Below, in pieces: positions 54,059 through 64,000 of a stretch of 64,000 nucleotides of DNA. Positions within the stretch are counted from its first letter, which is position 1, and every line of letters starts with the position of its first letter. The translations under genes were made by a program, and so were the position numbers. The notes below the pieces were generated by a model. The model ran no database searches, was not told where the DNA came from, and was given only the letters and a program-made list of their open reading frames with translations. The DNA comes from Sandaracinaceae bacterium (GTDB lineage Bacteria; Myxococcota_A; Polyangia; Polyangiales; Sandaracinaceae): the NCBI GenBank assembly GCA_040218145.1, contig JAVJQK010000104.1:1-64000 (forward strand). The letters are read 5' to 3'.

Positions 54059-57000
54059 TCACTCGATGATGAAAAAGAGCTCCTCGGCCTTGTCGGCGTC
54101 GAGCTTCTTCAGCGCCTCGTACTGCGCCTTCGCCGCGGCGCCCTGGCCGAGGTTCGCGTAGCAGACGCCGAGCCCGTAGCGGAGGCCGGGATCGTCGGGC
54201 GCGCTGAGGAGCGCCTGCTGGTAGGGCTCGACCGCCTCCTTGAAGCGGTGGAGCTCGATCAGGTTGTCCGCGAGCCGATGCATCGCTTCGCTGTGGTCGG
54301 GGTCGACCTCGCCGACGCGTGAGTACGCCTTGACCGCGTCCTCGCGCCGGTCGAGGCGCTCGAAGAGCTTGCCGAAGCTGAGCAGGGTGTCGACGTCACC
54401 GAGGCCGAGCTCCATCGCCTCCGCGCACGCCGCCGCCGCGTCCTCCTTGCGGCCGACCTTGAGGTAGCCGAAGCCGAGCGCGGCCTTGAGGTTCGGGTCG
54501 TCCGGCGCGTTCTTGCACGCGCCCTCCCACGCCGCGATCGCCTCGTCGCCGCGGCCGAGCCGCATGAGCGACGCGCCGAGCGCGTACTGGGCGGTGGCGT
54601 GGGTGGGGTCCATGCGCAGCGCGCGAGAGAGGGCGGCGGCGCTCTCGTCGAAGCGCTCGAGGCGCTGCAACACCGAGCCCATCCGGAAGTAGCCCTCCGC
54701 GCTCTGGACCTCGCGCACGAGCGCGCTCAGCGCCTTCAGCGCCTCGTCGAGCTTGCCCGCGCGCTCGAAGGCGCTCGCCTTGGCGAGCTCGAGCCGCGCG
54801 GAGCTGCCCTTCGCGGCCGCGCCCTCGAGCACGACGATCGCCTCGGAGCCCTTGCCGGCCGCGGTCAGGGCTTCGCCCAGCGCGAGCAGGATGTCGGGGT
54901 CCTCGGGCGAGAGCAGCTTGGCTTGCTCGAGGCTCTTCAGCGCCTCGGCCGCGTCGCCCGAGGCCACGAGCAGCTCGCCCAGCGCCCGGTGCGCCAGCGC
55001 GCTCTCGGCGTCGAGACGCACCGCGCGTCGCGCCGCGTCCAGCGCGCGATCCGGCTGGCCGTCGTCGCGGTAGCACCAGGCGAGCTGCACCCAGTCGTCC
55101 GCGTGGTGGCCGCCGAGCGACGCCGCCTGACGCAGCGCCTCGAGGGCCTCCTGGACGCGGCCCGCCTCACGGTGGAGCCGGCCGAGGAGCGCCTGCGCCT
55201 CGCGAGAGGTGGCGTCCGCCTCCGCCGCGGCGCGCGCCTCCGCGTAGGCCTTCTCGCTCTCGCCGTCGTCGGCGAACGCGCGCGCCAACGCGACCCGCAC
55301 GCCCGCGTCCTCGGGGTGGCGGTCGCGCGCCTCCACGAGCGCGTCGAGGAGATCGAAGCCGCGATCGGCCTTGCGGCAGGCCTCGGCGAGCTCGGGCGCG
55401 ATCGGGGCCGGCGCGTCGGCGACGTGCATGGCCCGCTTCAGCGCGTCGACCGCCGCGTCCCATCGATCGGCGGCGCCGAGCGCGCGCGCGAGGCGGCGCT
55501 GGATGTCGGCGTCGTCGGGGCGCAGCGACGCGGCGCGCTCGAGCGGCGCGACGGCCTCCTCGGGCGCGCTCCGGTCTTCACGCGCCTTCGCCAGCCCGAG
55601 GAGCACGTCGACGTCGTCGGACAGCGCGGCGAGCTTGCCGTAGTGCGCCTCGGCCTCGCTCGGCATGCCGAGCGCGAGGTAGACGCGGGCCGCGTGCTCG
55701 TGCGCGTCGGCGCGCGTCGGGTCGAGCTCCGCCGCCTTCGCGTACTGCTGCACGGCCTGCTTGGGGCGCTTCTCGGCCTCGAGCACCTGGCCGAAGCCCA
55801 CGAGGTACTTGGCCTCGTCGGGGCGGGCCGTCGCCGCCGCCTCGCTCTCCTCACGCGCCTTCGCGACGTCGCCGAGCGCGAGCATCGTGACGCCGAGGTA
55901 GTAGCGCGCCTCGGGTTCATCCGGCACGCGGTGACGGGCCGCGTTGAGCCAGTCGCGCGACTCGGAGTAACGCGCGAGCCGGCAGAGCGAGGCGCCCATG
56001 CCGACCGCGACGGGCCCATCCTGCACGCCGAGGTTCACCGTCTTCGAGAGCGCGTCGAGCGCCTCCTGCCAGCGCTCGGCCGCGAGGAGCGCGAGGCCGT
56101 GCGCGCGATGCGACGCGGCGTCGTTCGGCGTCAGCGACGCCGCCTCCGAGAGGGCGCCGACCGCCTCGTCGACGCGGCCCATCGAAAGCGCGAGCTCACC
56201 GAGCAGCCGGTGGAACCAGCCGACCTTCGGCTTCAGCTCCGCCGCGCGGCGCAGCTCCTGCAGCGCCTCGTCGTCACGGTCGACCGCCGACAGCGCCTCA
56301 CCGTAGCCCGCGTGGCCGGCCGCGTCCTGCGGCGCCTTCGCGAGCGCCGCCTCGAACACCCCGATCGCCGCCGCGTGCTTGCCGAGCGCGTTGAGCGCGC
56401 GACCCACCTCGAAGGCGGTGTCCGCGTCGTCGGGCCGGAGCGAGAGCGCCTTGCCGAACGCCTTGGCCGCGTCGCCGTGCTGGCCGGCCGCCGCGTGCGC
56501 CTTGCCGAGCCCGCGCTGCGCGTCGAAGTCGTCGGGCGCCTCGGCGGCGGCCTCGCCGAAGACGGTGGCCGCGCCCGTGACGTCGCCCGACGCGAGCAGG
56601 AGATCGCCCAGAGCAACTTTGCGCGCGGTGCTCGGCGCGATCTCGATGGCGCTCCGCTGCGCGCCGATCGCGTCGTCCATGCGACCGATGGCCGCGTACT
56701 TATCGGCCACGTTCTCTTGCAGGCCGGCGTCGGCGGGCTCGGCCGCGCGCGCCTTGCCGAGCGCGGACGCCGCGTCGTCGACGCGCCCTTCCCGCGCGCA
56801 CGCGTCGGCCAGCGCGAGCAAGGTGTCGACGCCGCCCTCCCCGACCTCGCTCGCCTTGGCGAGCGCGCGCGCCGCATCGGCGTCCCGACCGAGCGCCTGG
56901 TAGGCGCGACCGAGGGCGGCCCACGCCGCGCCGTCGTCGGCGCGATGACGCGTGGCGACCTCGAACGCGGCCGCCGCGGGCTCGTGACGGCCGAGCGCCG

Positions 57001-60000
57001 CGAGCACCTCGCCGTGCGCCTTCTGCGCCTCGGCGTGGTCGGGCCGAAGGCCTACCGCAGCACGCAAGGCTTCTTCTGCCCCCGCGTGATTCTGCGCCGC
57101 CGCGCGCACCTGGCCGAGGCCGAGCCACGCGTCGAAGCCGCTCGCGTTGGCCGAGGCCGAGGCGGCGAAGGCGGCCTCCGCCCCGACGAGATCACCGAGC
57201 GCCCGCCGCGCCCGACCGAGGCCGAGCTGGTTGTCGGCGTCGGGCGAGACCCGCGCCGCGCTCCGGTAGGCCTGCGCCGCCTCTTCCCAGCGACCCGCGG
57301 CCGCGCACGCCGCGCCGAGGCGAGCCGCGATGGCCGGGTCGTCGGGAGAGAGCGACGACGCCTGCTGGAGCGGCGCGACCGCGTCCGCCGGCCGGCCGAG
57401 GCGCTCGAGCACCCCCGCCAGCGAGAGCTGCGTGGTGAGATCCTCCTGGGCCATGCCCGCGGCCTGCGTCAGCGGGTCGAGCGCCTCGGCGTCGCGACCG
57501 AGCTTGCCGTAGAGGCGCCCTAGCGAGACGAGCGCGTCGGCCCAGCCGGGCGCGAGGTCGACCGCCTTGCGATAGGACGCGATGGCGGCGTCGGGCTGAC
57601 CGAGCTTCGCCTGCGCCTGACCGAGCACGTGGTGGGCGTCGGCGGAGCCCGGCAGGAGGGTCACCGCGCGCGACAAGGCGCGGAGCGCGGCGTCGGCCTG
57701 CTTCTTGGTGAAGAGCGCGCGGCCATAGCCGAAGAGCACGTCGCCATCCATCGCCGCCTCGACGCCGCCCTCGAGCTGCACCGCCCGCTCGTAGCAGGCG
57801 AGCGCGCGATCGAGGTCGCCGCGGCGCTCCTGGACGTCGGCGAGCGCGGCGAAGAGCGCGCGGTCCTCCGTCTGGAGCTGGGCCGCGGCCTCGAGCGCCT
57901 CGGCCGCCTCGTCGTCGCGGAAGTCCTCCGCGAGCAGGATGCCGAGCCCGCGGCGCGCCGCCTCGAAGCCGAGTCCCAGGGCCTTGCGGTACGCCTCCTC
58001 GGCCCCGGTGGGCGCGCCGTTCGCGTGGCGCGCGTCGCCGAGCTTCGCCCAGCCCTCGCCGTGGTTGGGCAGCGCGGTGACCGCGCGCTCGAGCGCCGCG
58101 ACCGCGTCGCCGGGCCGCTCGTCGCCGAGGTAGGCCATGCCGAGGTGCAGGCGCGCCTCGGGCTGATCGGGGAAGAGCGCGAGGCTCTGCTCGAGGTGCC
58201 GGACCGCGGCCTCGAAGCCGCCGCGACGGAGCTCCGCCGCGCCGAGCGCGGACATGACGCTCGCGTCGCCCGGCGCGCTCTGGCTCGCGGCGGTGAGCGC
58301 GGCCACGGCCTCGTCGTGCCGGCCGAGCAGGCTCAGCACGCGGCCGAGCTTCGCGTGCACGCCCTCGGGCACGCCGCCGCTGACGTCGATGGCGGACTGG
58401 TACGCGGCCGCCGCCTCTCCGGTGCGGCCGAGCGCGGCCAGCGCGTCCGCCTTGCCCACGAGCGCGGGGACGAAGCGGCCGTCGAGACGGAGCGCGTCGT
58501 CGAAGGCGGCGATGGCGCGATCGACCTGACCCGCCTTCAGCCGCGCGCGCCCGACGTCGCTCCAGCCGCGCGCCTCCTCGAGCCCGAGGGACGCCGCCTT
58601 CTCCAGGCTCTCGAGCGCCTTGTCGGGCGAGCCGGTGGCGAGGAGCGCGGCGCCGAGGCGTGCGTGGGTGACGGCGTCGTTCGGGGCGAGCGCGGCGGCG
58701 CGCTTCAGCGGGTCCACCGCCGCCTCCTCGAAGCCGAGCGAGAGGCGCAGGCTGCCGAGCGCGGCCTGCCCCTCCGCGTCGTCGGGATCGAGCGCGAGCG
58801 CGCGGCTCCACGCGTCGACCGCCTCGTCGTCGGCGCCGACCTGCTGCTTGGCCCGGGCGAGCTCGACCCACGCGTCGCGCAGCTGCGGCGACAGCTCGGT
58901 CGCCTTCTCGAAGCTCGCGCGCGCGTCGTCCGCGAGCCCGCGCGCCTTCTGCGCCTTGCCGAGCCGGGCGTGCAGCGCGCCGTCGTCGGCGTCGAGCTGC
59001 ACGGCGCTGCGGAAGCTCGCCTCCGCGTCGGGGTAGCGCTCGGCCCGGAGATAGAGGTCGCCCAGCTCGGCGTGCAGCGAGGGCTCGCTCGGGCGGTGGG
59101 TCAGGGCCTGCTTCAGCGCCTCGGCTGCGCGCGTCTCGTCTCCGAGCCCCGATCGCGCCCGCGCGAGCGACACCCAGCCGTCGGCGTCCTGCGCCTCGCG
59201 CTGGGTGACGCGCTCGAACGCCATCACGGCGAGCTCGTGCTGCTCGCTCTTCAGGGCGCTGACGCCGAGCGCGCGCTGGGCGTCGAGCCGATCCGGCTCA
59301 CGGTCGGCGCAGCGCTTCAGCGCCGCGACGGCGTCCGCGTGCCGACCGCTCTCCGCGAGGGCGCGCCCGTAGACGAACCACGCCTCGACGTCGAGGGGGG
59401 CCAGCTCGGTCGCCTTCTCGAGCGCGGGCAGCGCGCGCTCCACCCGCCCGAGGGCGAGCAGGGTCGCCCCGAGCCGGCTCTGCAGGCGCGCGTCCTCGGG
59501 CCGCGCCTCGGCCGCCTTGGTCAGCGGCTCGATCGCGTCGGCGTCCCGGTCGAGCGCGGAGTACGCGGCGCCGAGGCCGGCCAGCGCGTCCACGTCGCTT
59601 GCGGAGCGAGAGAGCACGGCGCGCCACGCCTCGACCGCCTCCTCGTGGGCCTCCGAGCGCACGGCGGCGTCCGCGTGCTGGCGGTGCGCGTCCAGGCGAT
59701 CGGGGTCGAGCTTCGCCGCGCGTCGGTAGGCCTCGCGCGCCTCGGCCCACTTGTCGGCGTCGGCGTGCGCCTTGCCGAGCGCCATCAGCGCGTCCGGGTC
59801 GTCGGCGCTGAGCTTGGAGATGGCCTCGAGCACCTCGGCCGCGTCGTTCGGGCGCTCGAGCTTCGAGAACAGATCCGCGAGCGATCGCAAGATGCCTTCG
59901 TTCTCGGGGTCGACCTCGCGCGCCTTGCGGTAGGCGCGGACCGCTCGCTCCAGCTCTCCGCTCGACTCGTAGAGCGCGCCGAGGCTCGCGTGGGGCGCGG

Positions 60001-63000
60001 CGGACGCGCCGTCGAGCTGGGCGCTCTTCTCGAGCGCGGCGAGCGCCTCGTCGGTCATCTTCAGCGCGGCGCACGCCTGCCCGAGCAGGAGCTGCGCGGC
60101 GGCGTCGTCGGGGGCGATGCGGGTGCTCTGACGGAGCGACTGGCGCGCCGCCTCCCACTTCTCCTGGCCCGCCTCGGCGCGGCCCTTGCCGAGGTAGAGC
60201 GCCGCGTCGTCCGGCTCGTGCTCGAGCGCGGCCGCGAAGGCCTTCTCCGCCCCGCCGAGCTTGCCCAGCGCGAAGAGCACCGCGCCGTGGGCGGCGTGCA
60301 CGTCGGCGCGATCCGGGAGCAGCCCGACGGCCCTCCCGAGCGCGGGCTCGGCCTCGGCGTCTTGCTCGAGGGAGCGATGCGCGAGCCCGAGCTGGAGCCA
60401 GCTCTCGCCGCGCTCCGCATCGCTCTCCACCGCCTTCTCGAAGGCCTTCACCGCCGCGCCGCGCTTGTCGAGCTTCGCCGCGGCGACGCCCAGCGCGTGG
60501 TGCGCGTCGGCCGAGCGCGGGTCGAAGCCCACGCTGTGATCGAGCGCGTCGTAGCTGCGCTCCCAGCGGCCCGCCGCCGCGGCCGCCACGCCGAGCCGGC
60601 AGAGCAGCTCCGCGTTCTGCGGCGCGAGCTCGACCGCCTTCTCCAGCTCGTCCGCCGCCTCCTCGTCGCGCTCGAGGTCACGCAGCACCGCGGCGAGCGC
60701 CGCGTGCAGCTCCGGCTCGGGCGGCAGGGTCTCGATGGCGTCACGGTAGGTGTCGACCGCCTGCTCCTTCTTGCCCAGCGCGACGCGCACCTCGGCCAGG
60801 GCGCGCTTGGCGCGGCCGCGGCTCGGCTCGACGCCCAGCGCCTCGTCGTACGCGCGCTCCGCCTCGGGCAGCGCGTCGAGCTTGCGCAGCGCGAGCCCGA
60901 GGTTCTCCCAGACGTCGGCGTTGCCCGAGTCCAGCTCCGCGCACTTGGTCAGCGCGTCCCGCGCGCGCTCCCACTGCTCGGCCCGCACGTAGCCGAGGCC
61001 GAGGTCGATCAAGAGCTGGGTGCTGTCACCGCCGCCCAGCTCGACCGCCTTGGCGTACGCGGCCGCCGACGCCTCGTGCTGGCCGAGCTTCTGGAGCACG
61101 CCGCCGTGGCCGGACCAGAGCTCGGAGACGTCCGGGTGCGCCTCGAGCGCCTGCGCGTAGACCTGCGACGCGTCCTCGAAGCGCTCCGCCTCCGCGAGCA
61201 GGGCGGCGCGCGGGCCGAGCCACTCGGTGCGCGCCGGGTCGAGCCGGCTCGCCTCTTCGTACGCGGCGATCGCCTCGTCGCGCTCCTCCGCCTTCGCCGC
61301 CGCCTCGCCGCGCAGCGCGTGGGCCTCGGCGTCGTCGGGCAGCCGCTCCACCGCGGCGCGCAGCTGCTCCAGCCCCTCCCCGCCGCTCCGCAAGAGGGCC
61401 TCGCCGAGCGCGAGGCGCAGCGCGCCGTCGTCGGGGCTCGCCTTCACCGCCGCGTTCAGGGGCGGCACCGCGTCGCCGTACTTCTCGATCTTCACGCGCA
61501 CGAGCCCGAGCAGCGCCTTGAGCGACGCGTCCTCCGGGTCGAGCTCCACGGCCTTGCTCAGCCGCTCCTCGGCCACGGGCAGCTCGCCCTTCTTCTCGTG
61601 CAGGCGCCCGGAGAGCGCGAAGCCCTCCGCCCACTTCGAGTCGATCTCGAGCGCGCTCGTGAGGTGGTCCTTCGCCGCGTCGAGGTCGTCGAGCTCGAGG
61701 CAGGCCTTGCCGAGCCACTTGAACGCCTCGCCGATGTCGGGGCGGATCTTCACCGCGCGCGACAGCGTCTTGCGCGCGTCGTCCCAGCGCGCGACCTGGC
61801 TGAGGTTGAAGCCGAGCCGGGTCAGGCTCTTGGGCTCCTCCTCGTCGAGCTTCACCGCGCGCTGCCACGCCTCGACCGCCTCGGCGTGCTTGCCCAGCCG
61901 CTCGAGCAAGGCGCCGTGCGTGCGATGGACCTCGACGTCGTCGGGCTTGCGCTCCGCCGCGCGGCCGTACGCGCGCGCCGCGTCCTCCCACTTCTCGAGC
62001 TTCTCGCTGAGCCGCCCCGCCTCGAGGAAGCCGTGGATGAACTCCGGGTCGTGCTCGGCTGCCTTGAGGAACGCGCCGATCGCCTCGCGGTCGTCCTCGA
62101 GCGCCTGGCAGCCCTTCGCGAGCTCCTTGTAGGCGCGCGCCCGGACCAGCGGCTCCGGCTTGGCGCCGCCCTCGTCCCAGACGCGGATCGCCTTCTCTGC
62201 CGACTGCTGCGCCTGCTGCCAGCGCTCGACCGCGTTGTAGGCGATGGCGAGCTGCAGCGACGCGATGGCGTCCTCGGGCGCGACCTTCACCGCCTTCTGG
62301 AGGATCGGCACCGCCTCGTCCGAGCGCTCCTGGCGGTTGAGCGAGGTGCCGCGGATGACGAGCATCTCGGCGTTCTCTTCCTCCGCGCGCAGGACCGCGA
62401 TCGAGGCCTTCTCCGCGTCCGCCCAGCGCTCGGCCTCGAAGTAGAGCCGCGCGAGCGCGGTCCACGCCTCGACGTTGCCGTCGTCGAGGGAGACGACCTT
62501 CTCGTAGCTCTTGACCACCTCGTCGGTCTTGCCGAGCTTCGCGCGCACCTGCGCGAGGGCCTCCTGCGTCTCGAAGTGCTCGGGGCGCATCTCGGCCGCG
62601 GTGACGAAGGACTTCTCCGCCTCCTCGAGCTGCTCGAGCGCGACCTGGGTCAGCCCGAGGGTGAAGAAGACCTCGGGGTCGTCTCGCAGCAAGGTCGACG
62701 CCTTGTCGAGCCGCTCGAGCGCCTCGTCGTTCTTCCCGAGGCGCCGGAGGCAGCGGCCGAGCTTGAAGTAGATGGCGCCGTCGTCGGGCAGGAAGCGCAG
62801 CGCGATCTTGTAGGAGTTGTGCGCCTCCTGGTCCTGACCCACGTGCTCGTAGACGCCGCCGATGGCGATGTAACCGTCGAGGAAGTCGGGATCGAGATCC
62901 AGCGCGCGCCGGTACGCCTCGATGGCGCGCTCGTCCTCCTCGAGGTGCTTGCACGCCTCGCCGAGCAGCTTGAGCCCCTCGACGTGGTCCTTCTCCTTGT

Positions 63001-63583
63001 CGACGAGCGCCTCGAGGACGCGCTTGCCGTCCTCCCACTTCTCGAGCCGATTGTAGGCCTGGCCGAGCGGGAAGAGCAGCGCGGGCACGTTCGGGGTGAG
63101 CTTCAGCGCGCGCTCGAAGCAGGCGATCGCGGGCTCCCACTTCTCGGCCGCGACGCACGCGGCGCCGCCCTTCTCGGGCGCGTCGGGGTGCTCGGGCGGA
63201 TCCGCCTCCGCCTCGAGCAGGGTCACCGCGTGATAGGCGTCGGCCGCCGTCGCGACGTCTTCGACCTGCGTGGCCACCTCGGCGAGCACGTACTGGCAGT
63301 CGTTGCTCTCGGGCTTGATCGCCACCGCCTCCTTGAGGGGCGCGACCGCCTCGGCCGTCTGGCCGTCCTCGACGTAAGCGCGACCGAGGCCGTAGCGGGT
63401 GCCGAAGTGATCGGCCTTGCTCCGCCGCGCGCTCTCGTACTCCTTGATGGCTTTGTCGAGCTCGCCGAGCTTGTGATACGCGGACGCCAGCTGGTAGCGC
63501 TTGCGCGTGTCCTTGGGGTTGACCAGGAGACCCTGCTTGTAGAGGGTCACCATCTCTTTGAGCTTGGCGGGATCTTCCGACAT
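54059..63583 (-). CDS. Giant tetratricopeptide-repeat protein (3174 residues)
   Basis: It starts MSEDPAKLKEMVTLYKQG with no signal peptide or membrane segment, so it is probably cytoplasmic. From about residue 25 to the end it is almost uninterrupted TPR, roughly 90 repeats of 34 residues following W-LG-Y-A-A-P (e.g. LGRAYVEDGQTAEAVAPLKE, AYRRALDLDPDF). There is no catalytic or other domain at either end, and the repeats vary enough that it is not a recent tandem amplification. It would form a superhelical solenoid for protein assembly. No RBS of quality is visible before the ATG. Its neighbours do not reveal a partner. Confidence 0.9.
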   Translation of the reverse strand: MSEDPAKLKEMVTLYKQGLLVNPKDTRKRYQLASAYHKLGELDKAIKEYESARRSKADHFGTRYGLGRAYVEDGQTAEAVAPLKEAVAIKPESNDCQYVLAEVATQVEDVATAADAYHAVTLLEAEADPPEHPDAPEKGGAACVAAEKWEPAIACFERALKLTPNVPALLFPLGQAYNRLEKWEDGKRVLEALVDKEKDHVEGLKLLGEACKHLEEDERAIEAYRRALDLDPDFLDGYIAIGGVYEHVGQDQEAHNSYKIALRFLPDDGAIYFKLGRCLRRLGKNDEALERLDKASTLLRDDPEVFFTLGLTQVALEQLEEAEKSFVTAAEMRPEHFETQEALAQVRAKLGKTDEVVKSYEKVVSLDDGNVEAWTALARLYFEAERWADAEKASIAVLRAEEENAEMLVIRGTSLNRQERSDEAVPILQKAVKVAPEDAIASLQLAIAYNAVERWQQAQQSAEKAIRVWDEGGAKPEPLVRARAYKELAKGCQALEDDREAIGAFLKAAEHDPEFIHGFLEAGRLSEKLEKWEDAARAYGRAAERKPDDVEVHRTHGALLERLGKHAEAVEAWQRAVKLDEEEPKSLTRLGFNLSQVARWDDARKTLSRAVKIRPDIGEAFKWLGKACLELDDLDAAKDHLTSALEIDSKWAEGFALSGRLHEKKGELPVAEERLSKAVELDPEDASLKALLGLVRVKIEKYGDAVPPLNAAVKASPDDGALRLALGEALLRSGGEGLEQLRAAVERLPDDAEAHALRGEAAAKAEERDEAIAAYEEASRLDPARTEWLGPRAALLAEAERFEDASQVYAQALEAHPDVSELWSGHGGVLQKLGQHEASAAAYAKAVELGGGDSTQLLIDLGLGYVRAEQWERARDALTKCAELDSGNADVWENLGLALRKLDALPEAERAYDEALGVEPSRGRAKRALAEVRVALGKKEQAVDTYRDAIETLPPEPELHAALAAVLRDLERDEEAADELEKAVELAPQNAELLCRLGVAAAAAGRWERSYDALDHSVGFDPRSADAHHALGVAAAKLDKRGAAVKAFEKAVESDAERGESWLQLGLAHRSLEQDAEAEPALGRAVGLLPDRADVHAAHGAVLFALGKLGGAEKAFAAALEHEPDDAALYLGKGRAEAGQEKWEAARQSLRQSTRIAPDDAAAQLLLGQACAALKMTDEALAALEKSAQLDGASAAPHASLGALYESSGELERAVRAYRKAREVDPENEGILRSLADLFSKLERPNDAAEVLEAISKLSADDPDALMALGKAHADADKWAEAREAYRRAAKLDPDRLDAHRQHADAAVRSEAHEEAVEAWRAVLSRSASDVDALAGLGAAYSALDRDADAIEPLTKAAEARPEDARLQSRLGATLLALGRVERALPALEKATELAPLDVEAWFVYGRALAESGRHADAVAALKRCADREPDRLDAQRALGVSALKSEQHELAVMAFERVTQREAQDADGWVSLARARSGLGDETRAAEALKQALTHRPSEPSLHAELGDLYLRAERYPDAEASFRSAVQLDADDGALHARLGKAQKARGLADDARASFEKATELSPQLRDAWVELARAKQQVGADDEAVDAWSRALALDPDDAEGQAALGSLRLSLGFEEAAVDPLKRAAALAPNDAVTHARLGAALLATGSPDKALESLEKAASLGLEEARGWSDVGRARLKAGQVDRAIAAFDDALRLDGRFVPALVGKADALAALGRTGEAAAAYQSAIDVSGGVPEGVHAKLGRVLSLLGRHDEAVAALTAASQSAPGDASVMSALGAAELRRGGFEAAVRHLEQSLALFPDQPEARLHLGMAYLGDERPGDAVAALERAVTALPNHGEGWAKLGDARHANGAPTGAEEAYRKALGLGFEAARRGLGILLAEDFRDDEAAEALEAAAQLQTEDRALFAALADVQERRGDLDRALACYERAVQLEGGVEAAMDGDVLFGYGRALFTKKQADAALRALSRAVTLLPGSADAHHVLGQAQAKLGQPDAAIASYRKAVDLAPGWADALVSLGRLYGKLGRDAEALDPLTQAAGMAQEDLTTQLSLAGVLERLGRPADAVAPLQQASSLSPDDPAIAARLGAACAAAGRWEEAAQAYRSAARVSPDADNQLGLGRARRALGDLVGAEAAFAASASANASGFDAWLGLGQVRAAAQNHAGAEEALRAAVGLRPDHAEAQKAHGEVLAALGRHEPAAAAFEVATRHRADDGAAWAALGRAYQALGRDADAARALAKASEVGEGGVDTLLALADACAREGRVDDAASALGKARAAEPADAGLQENVADKYAAIGRMDDAIGAQRSAIEIAPSTARKVALGDLLLASGDVTGAATVFGEAAAEAPDDFDAQRGLGKAHAAAGQHGDAAKAFGKALSLRPDDADTAFEVGRALNALGKHAAAIGVFEAALAKAPQDAAGHAGYGEALSAVDRDDEALQELRRAAELKPKVGWFHRLLGELALSMGRVDEAVGALSEAASLTPNDAASHRAHGLALLAAERWQEALDALSKTVNLGVQDGPVAVGMGASLCRLARYSESRDWLNAARHRVPDEPEARYYLGVTMLALGDVAKAREESEAAATARPDEAKYLVGFGQVLEAEKRPKQAVQQYAKAAELDPTRADAHEHAARVYLALGMPSEAEAHYGKLAALSDDVDVLLGLAKAREDRSAPEEAVAPLERAASLRPDDADIQRRLARALGAADRWDAAVDALKRAMHVADAPAPIAPELAEACRKADRGFDLLDALVEARDRHPEDAGVRVALARAFADDGESEKAYAEARAAAEADATSREAQALLGRLHREAGRVQEALEALRQAASLGGHHADDWVQLAWCYRDDGQPDRALDAARRAVRLDAESALAHRALGELLVASGDAAEALKSLEQAKLLSPEDPDILLALGEALTAAGKGSEAIVVLEGAAAKGSSARLELAKASAFERAGKLDEALKALSALVREVQSAEGYFRMGSVLQRLERFDESAAALSRALRMDPTHATAQYALGASLMRLGRGDEAIAAWEGACKNAPDDPNLKAALGFGYLKVGRKEDAAAACAEAMELGLGDVDTLLSFGKLFERLDRREDAVKAYSRVGEVDPDHSEAMHRLADNLIELHRFKEAVEPYQQALLSAPDDPGLRYGLGVCYANLGQGAAAKAQYEALKKLDADKAEELFFIIE

Positions 63584-63710
63584 GGGGGACGCCGACGATA
63601 CCGAAGCGAGCAGCGCGATAGAAGAGCGGATCAGGCGGCCCGAGCGGTGAAGGCCTCAGGCTCCGCGCGCTGAACCCGGCGTCTCCATTTGGAGACAAGC
63701 CGGCGGAGGG

Positions 63711-64000
63711 CTATTCGCTCACGCGCGGCGGCTCGTAGGCGCGCGCCGGGTCGACCGCCTCCGCGTAGTCGCTCCCCCAGAGATCGTCGAAGAACGCCTC
63801 GAGCCGTCGCGCGAAGCTCCCGCCCTCGACGACGAAGCCCGCGTTGCGGCTGTGCAGGAAGTAGTCGCCCGCGGCGTTGCTGGTCCCGACCCACGACAGG
63901 GCGCCGTCGACGGTGAGGTACTTCGCGTGAATGGTGCGGGAGTAGGGCACGAAGCCGGTCGACGCCTCGGGGATGGTCACGACGCGCACCTCGACGCCGT
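63711..64000 (-). CDS. C-terminal part of a phospholipase-D-family protein (cut by window edge)
   Basis: The frame is open to the window end, so the N-terminus is missing. About 96 residues are visible, containing one HKD-type motif: IHAKYLTVDGALSWVGTSNA, followed by HSRNAGFVVEGGSFARRLEA. This is the usual second HKD half of PLD/cardiolipin-synthase-like enzymes (phosphodiester transfer or hydrolysis). The exact subfamily cannot be told. It lies 127 bp upstream of the TPR gene on the same strand. Confidence 0.8.
   Translation of the reverse strand, partial: GVEVRVVTIPEASTGFVPYSRTIHAKYLTVDGALSWVGTSNAAGDYFLHSRNAGFVVEGGSFARRLEAFFDDLWGSDYAEAVDPARAYEPPRVSE

Noticed and set aside
57629..63673. 2014-codon open frame antisense to the TPR gene
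   Set aside because: A periodic mirror of the TPR codons; Leu/Arg/Gly-rich with no start signal or domain.

Overview
The window reads as chromosome from a GC-rich, predatory-type myxobacterium (Polyangia; possibly a Sandaracinus relative, which is inference only). The signs are GC near 70 percent, many Cys-rich or Asp/Ala/Gly-rich lipoproteins, a metalloprotease with a MYXO-CTERM-like tail, MopE/Stig1-type repeats, several Ser/Thr kinases, an FHA-sigma54 activator, GGDEF-EAL signalling, and long minisatellites between genes. I see no rRNA, tRNA, CRISPR array, insertion sequence or phage module.

1-23 kb is an accessory block of large exported proteins. On the minus strand lie an FG-GAP lipoprotein, a 2692-residue SpvB/VCBS/RHS protein ending in a papain-like cysteine-peptidase domain, and a small gene placed like an immunity gene. 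A second minus-strand operon follows: a matrixin-like metalloprotease, an FGE-sulfatase-domain lipoprotein, and a 2118-residue lipoprotein of lower GC. Both operons carry the same 22-bp element upstream. A plus-strand pair of regulators (receiver-like, then LuxR-type) sits between them. I read this as one candidate co-regulated exported system.

23-33 kb is mostly ordinary: enoyl-CoA hydratase, a DUF1554-like lipoprotein, an Rpn-family nuclease, a zinc-ribbon membrane protein, a YdcF/ElyC-like protein, a GntR/DUF1648 pair with a visible operator, an OmpA-like lipoprotein with a terminator hairpin, a lytic transglycosylase operon, and an atypical Ser/Thr kinase. From 33.2 to 35.8 kb there is a higher-order composite repeat. 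It alternates CCCACGTG-containing 24/25-bp units with TCGGAN hexamer runs, and encloses one four-helix-bundle (S23-type) gene.

36-50 kb is a signalling and surface region: a small unknown gene, a CheX-PAS-GGDEF-EAL protein, an exported protein coupled to a MopE/Stig1 lipoprotein, then a kinase / FHA-sigma54 activator / kinase cassette and an Ig-like-repeat lipoprotein. Downstream of the last are three hairpins, a fourfold exact-period 144-bp hairpin repeat, and another hexamer array. 51-54 kb holds three lipoproteins, two with jelly-roll-like folds. 54-63.6 kb is one gene for a 3174-residue TPR protein, and the window ends inside a phospholipase-D-family gene.
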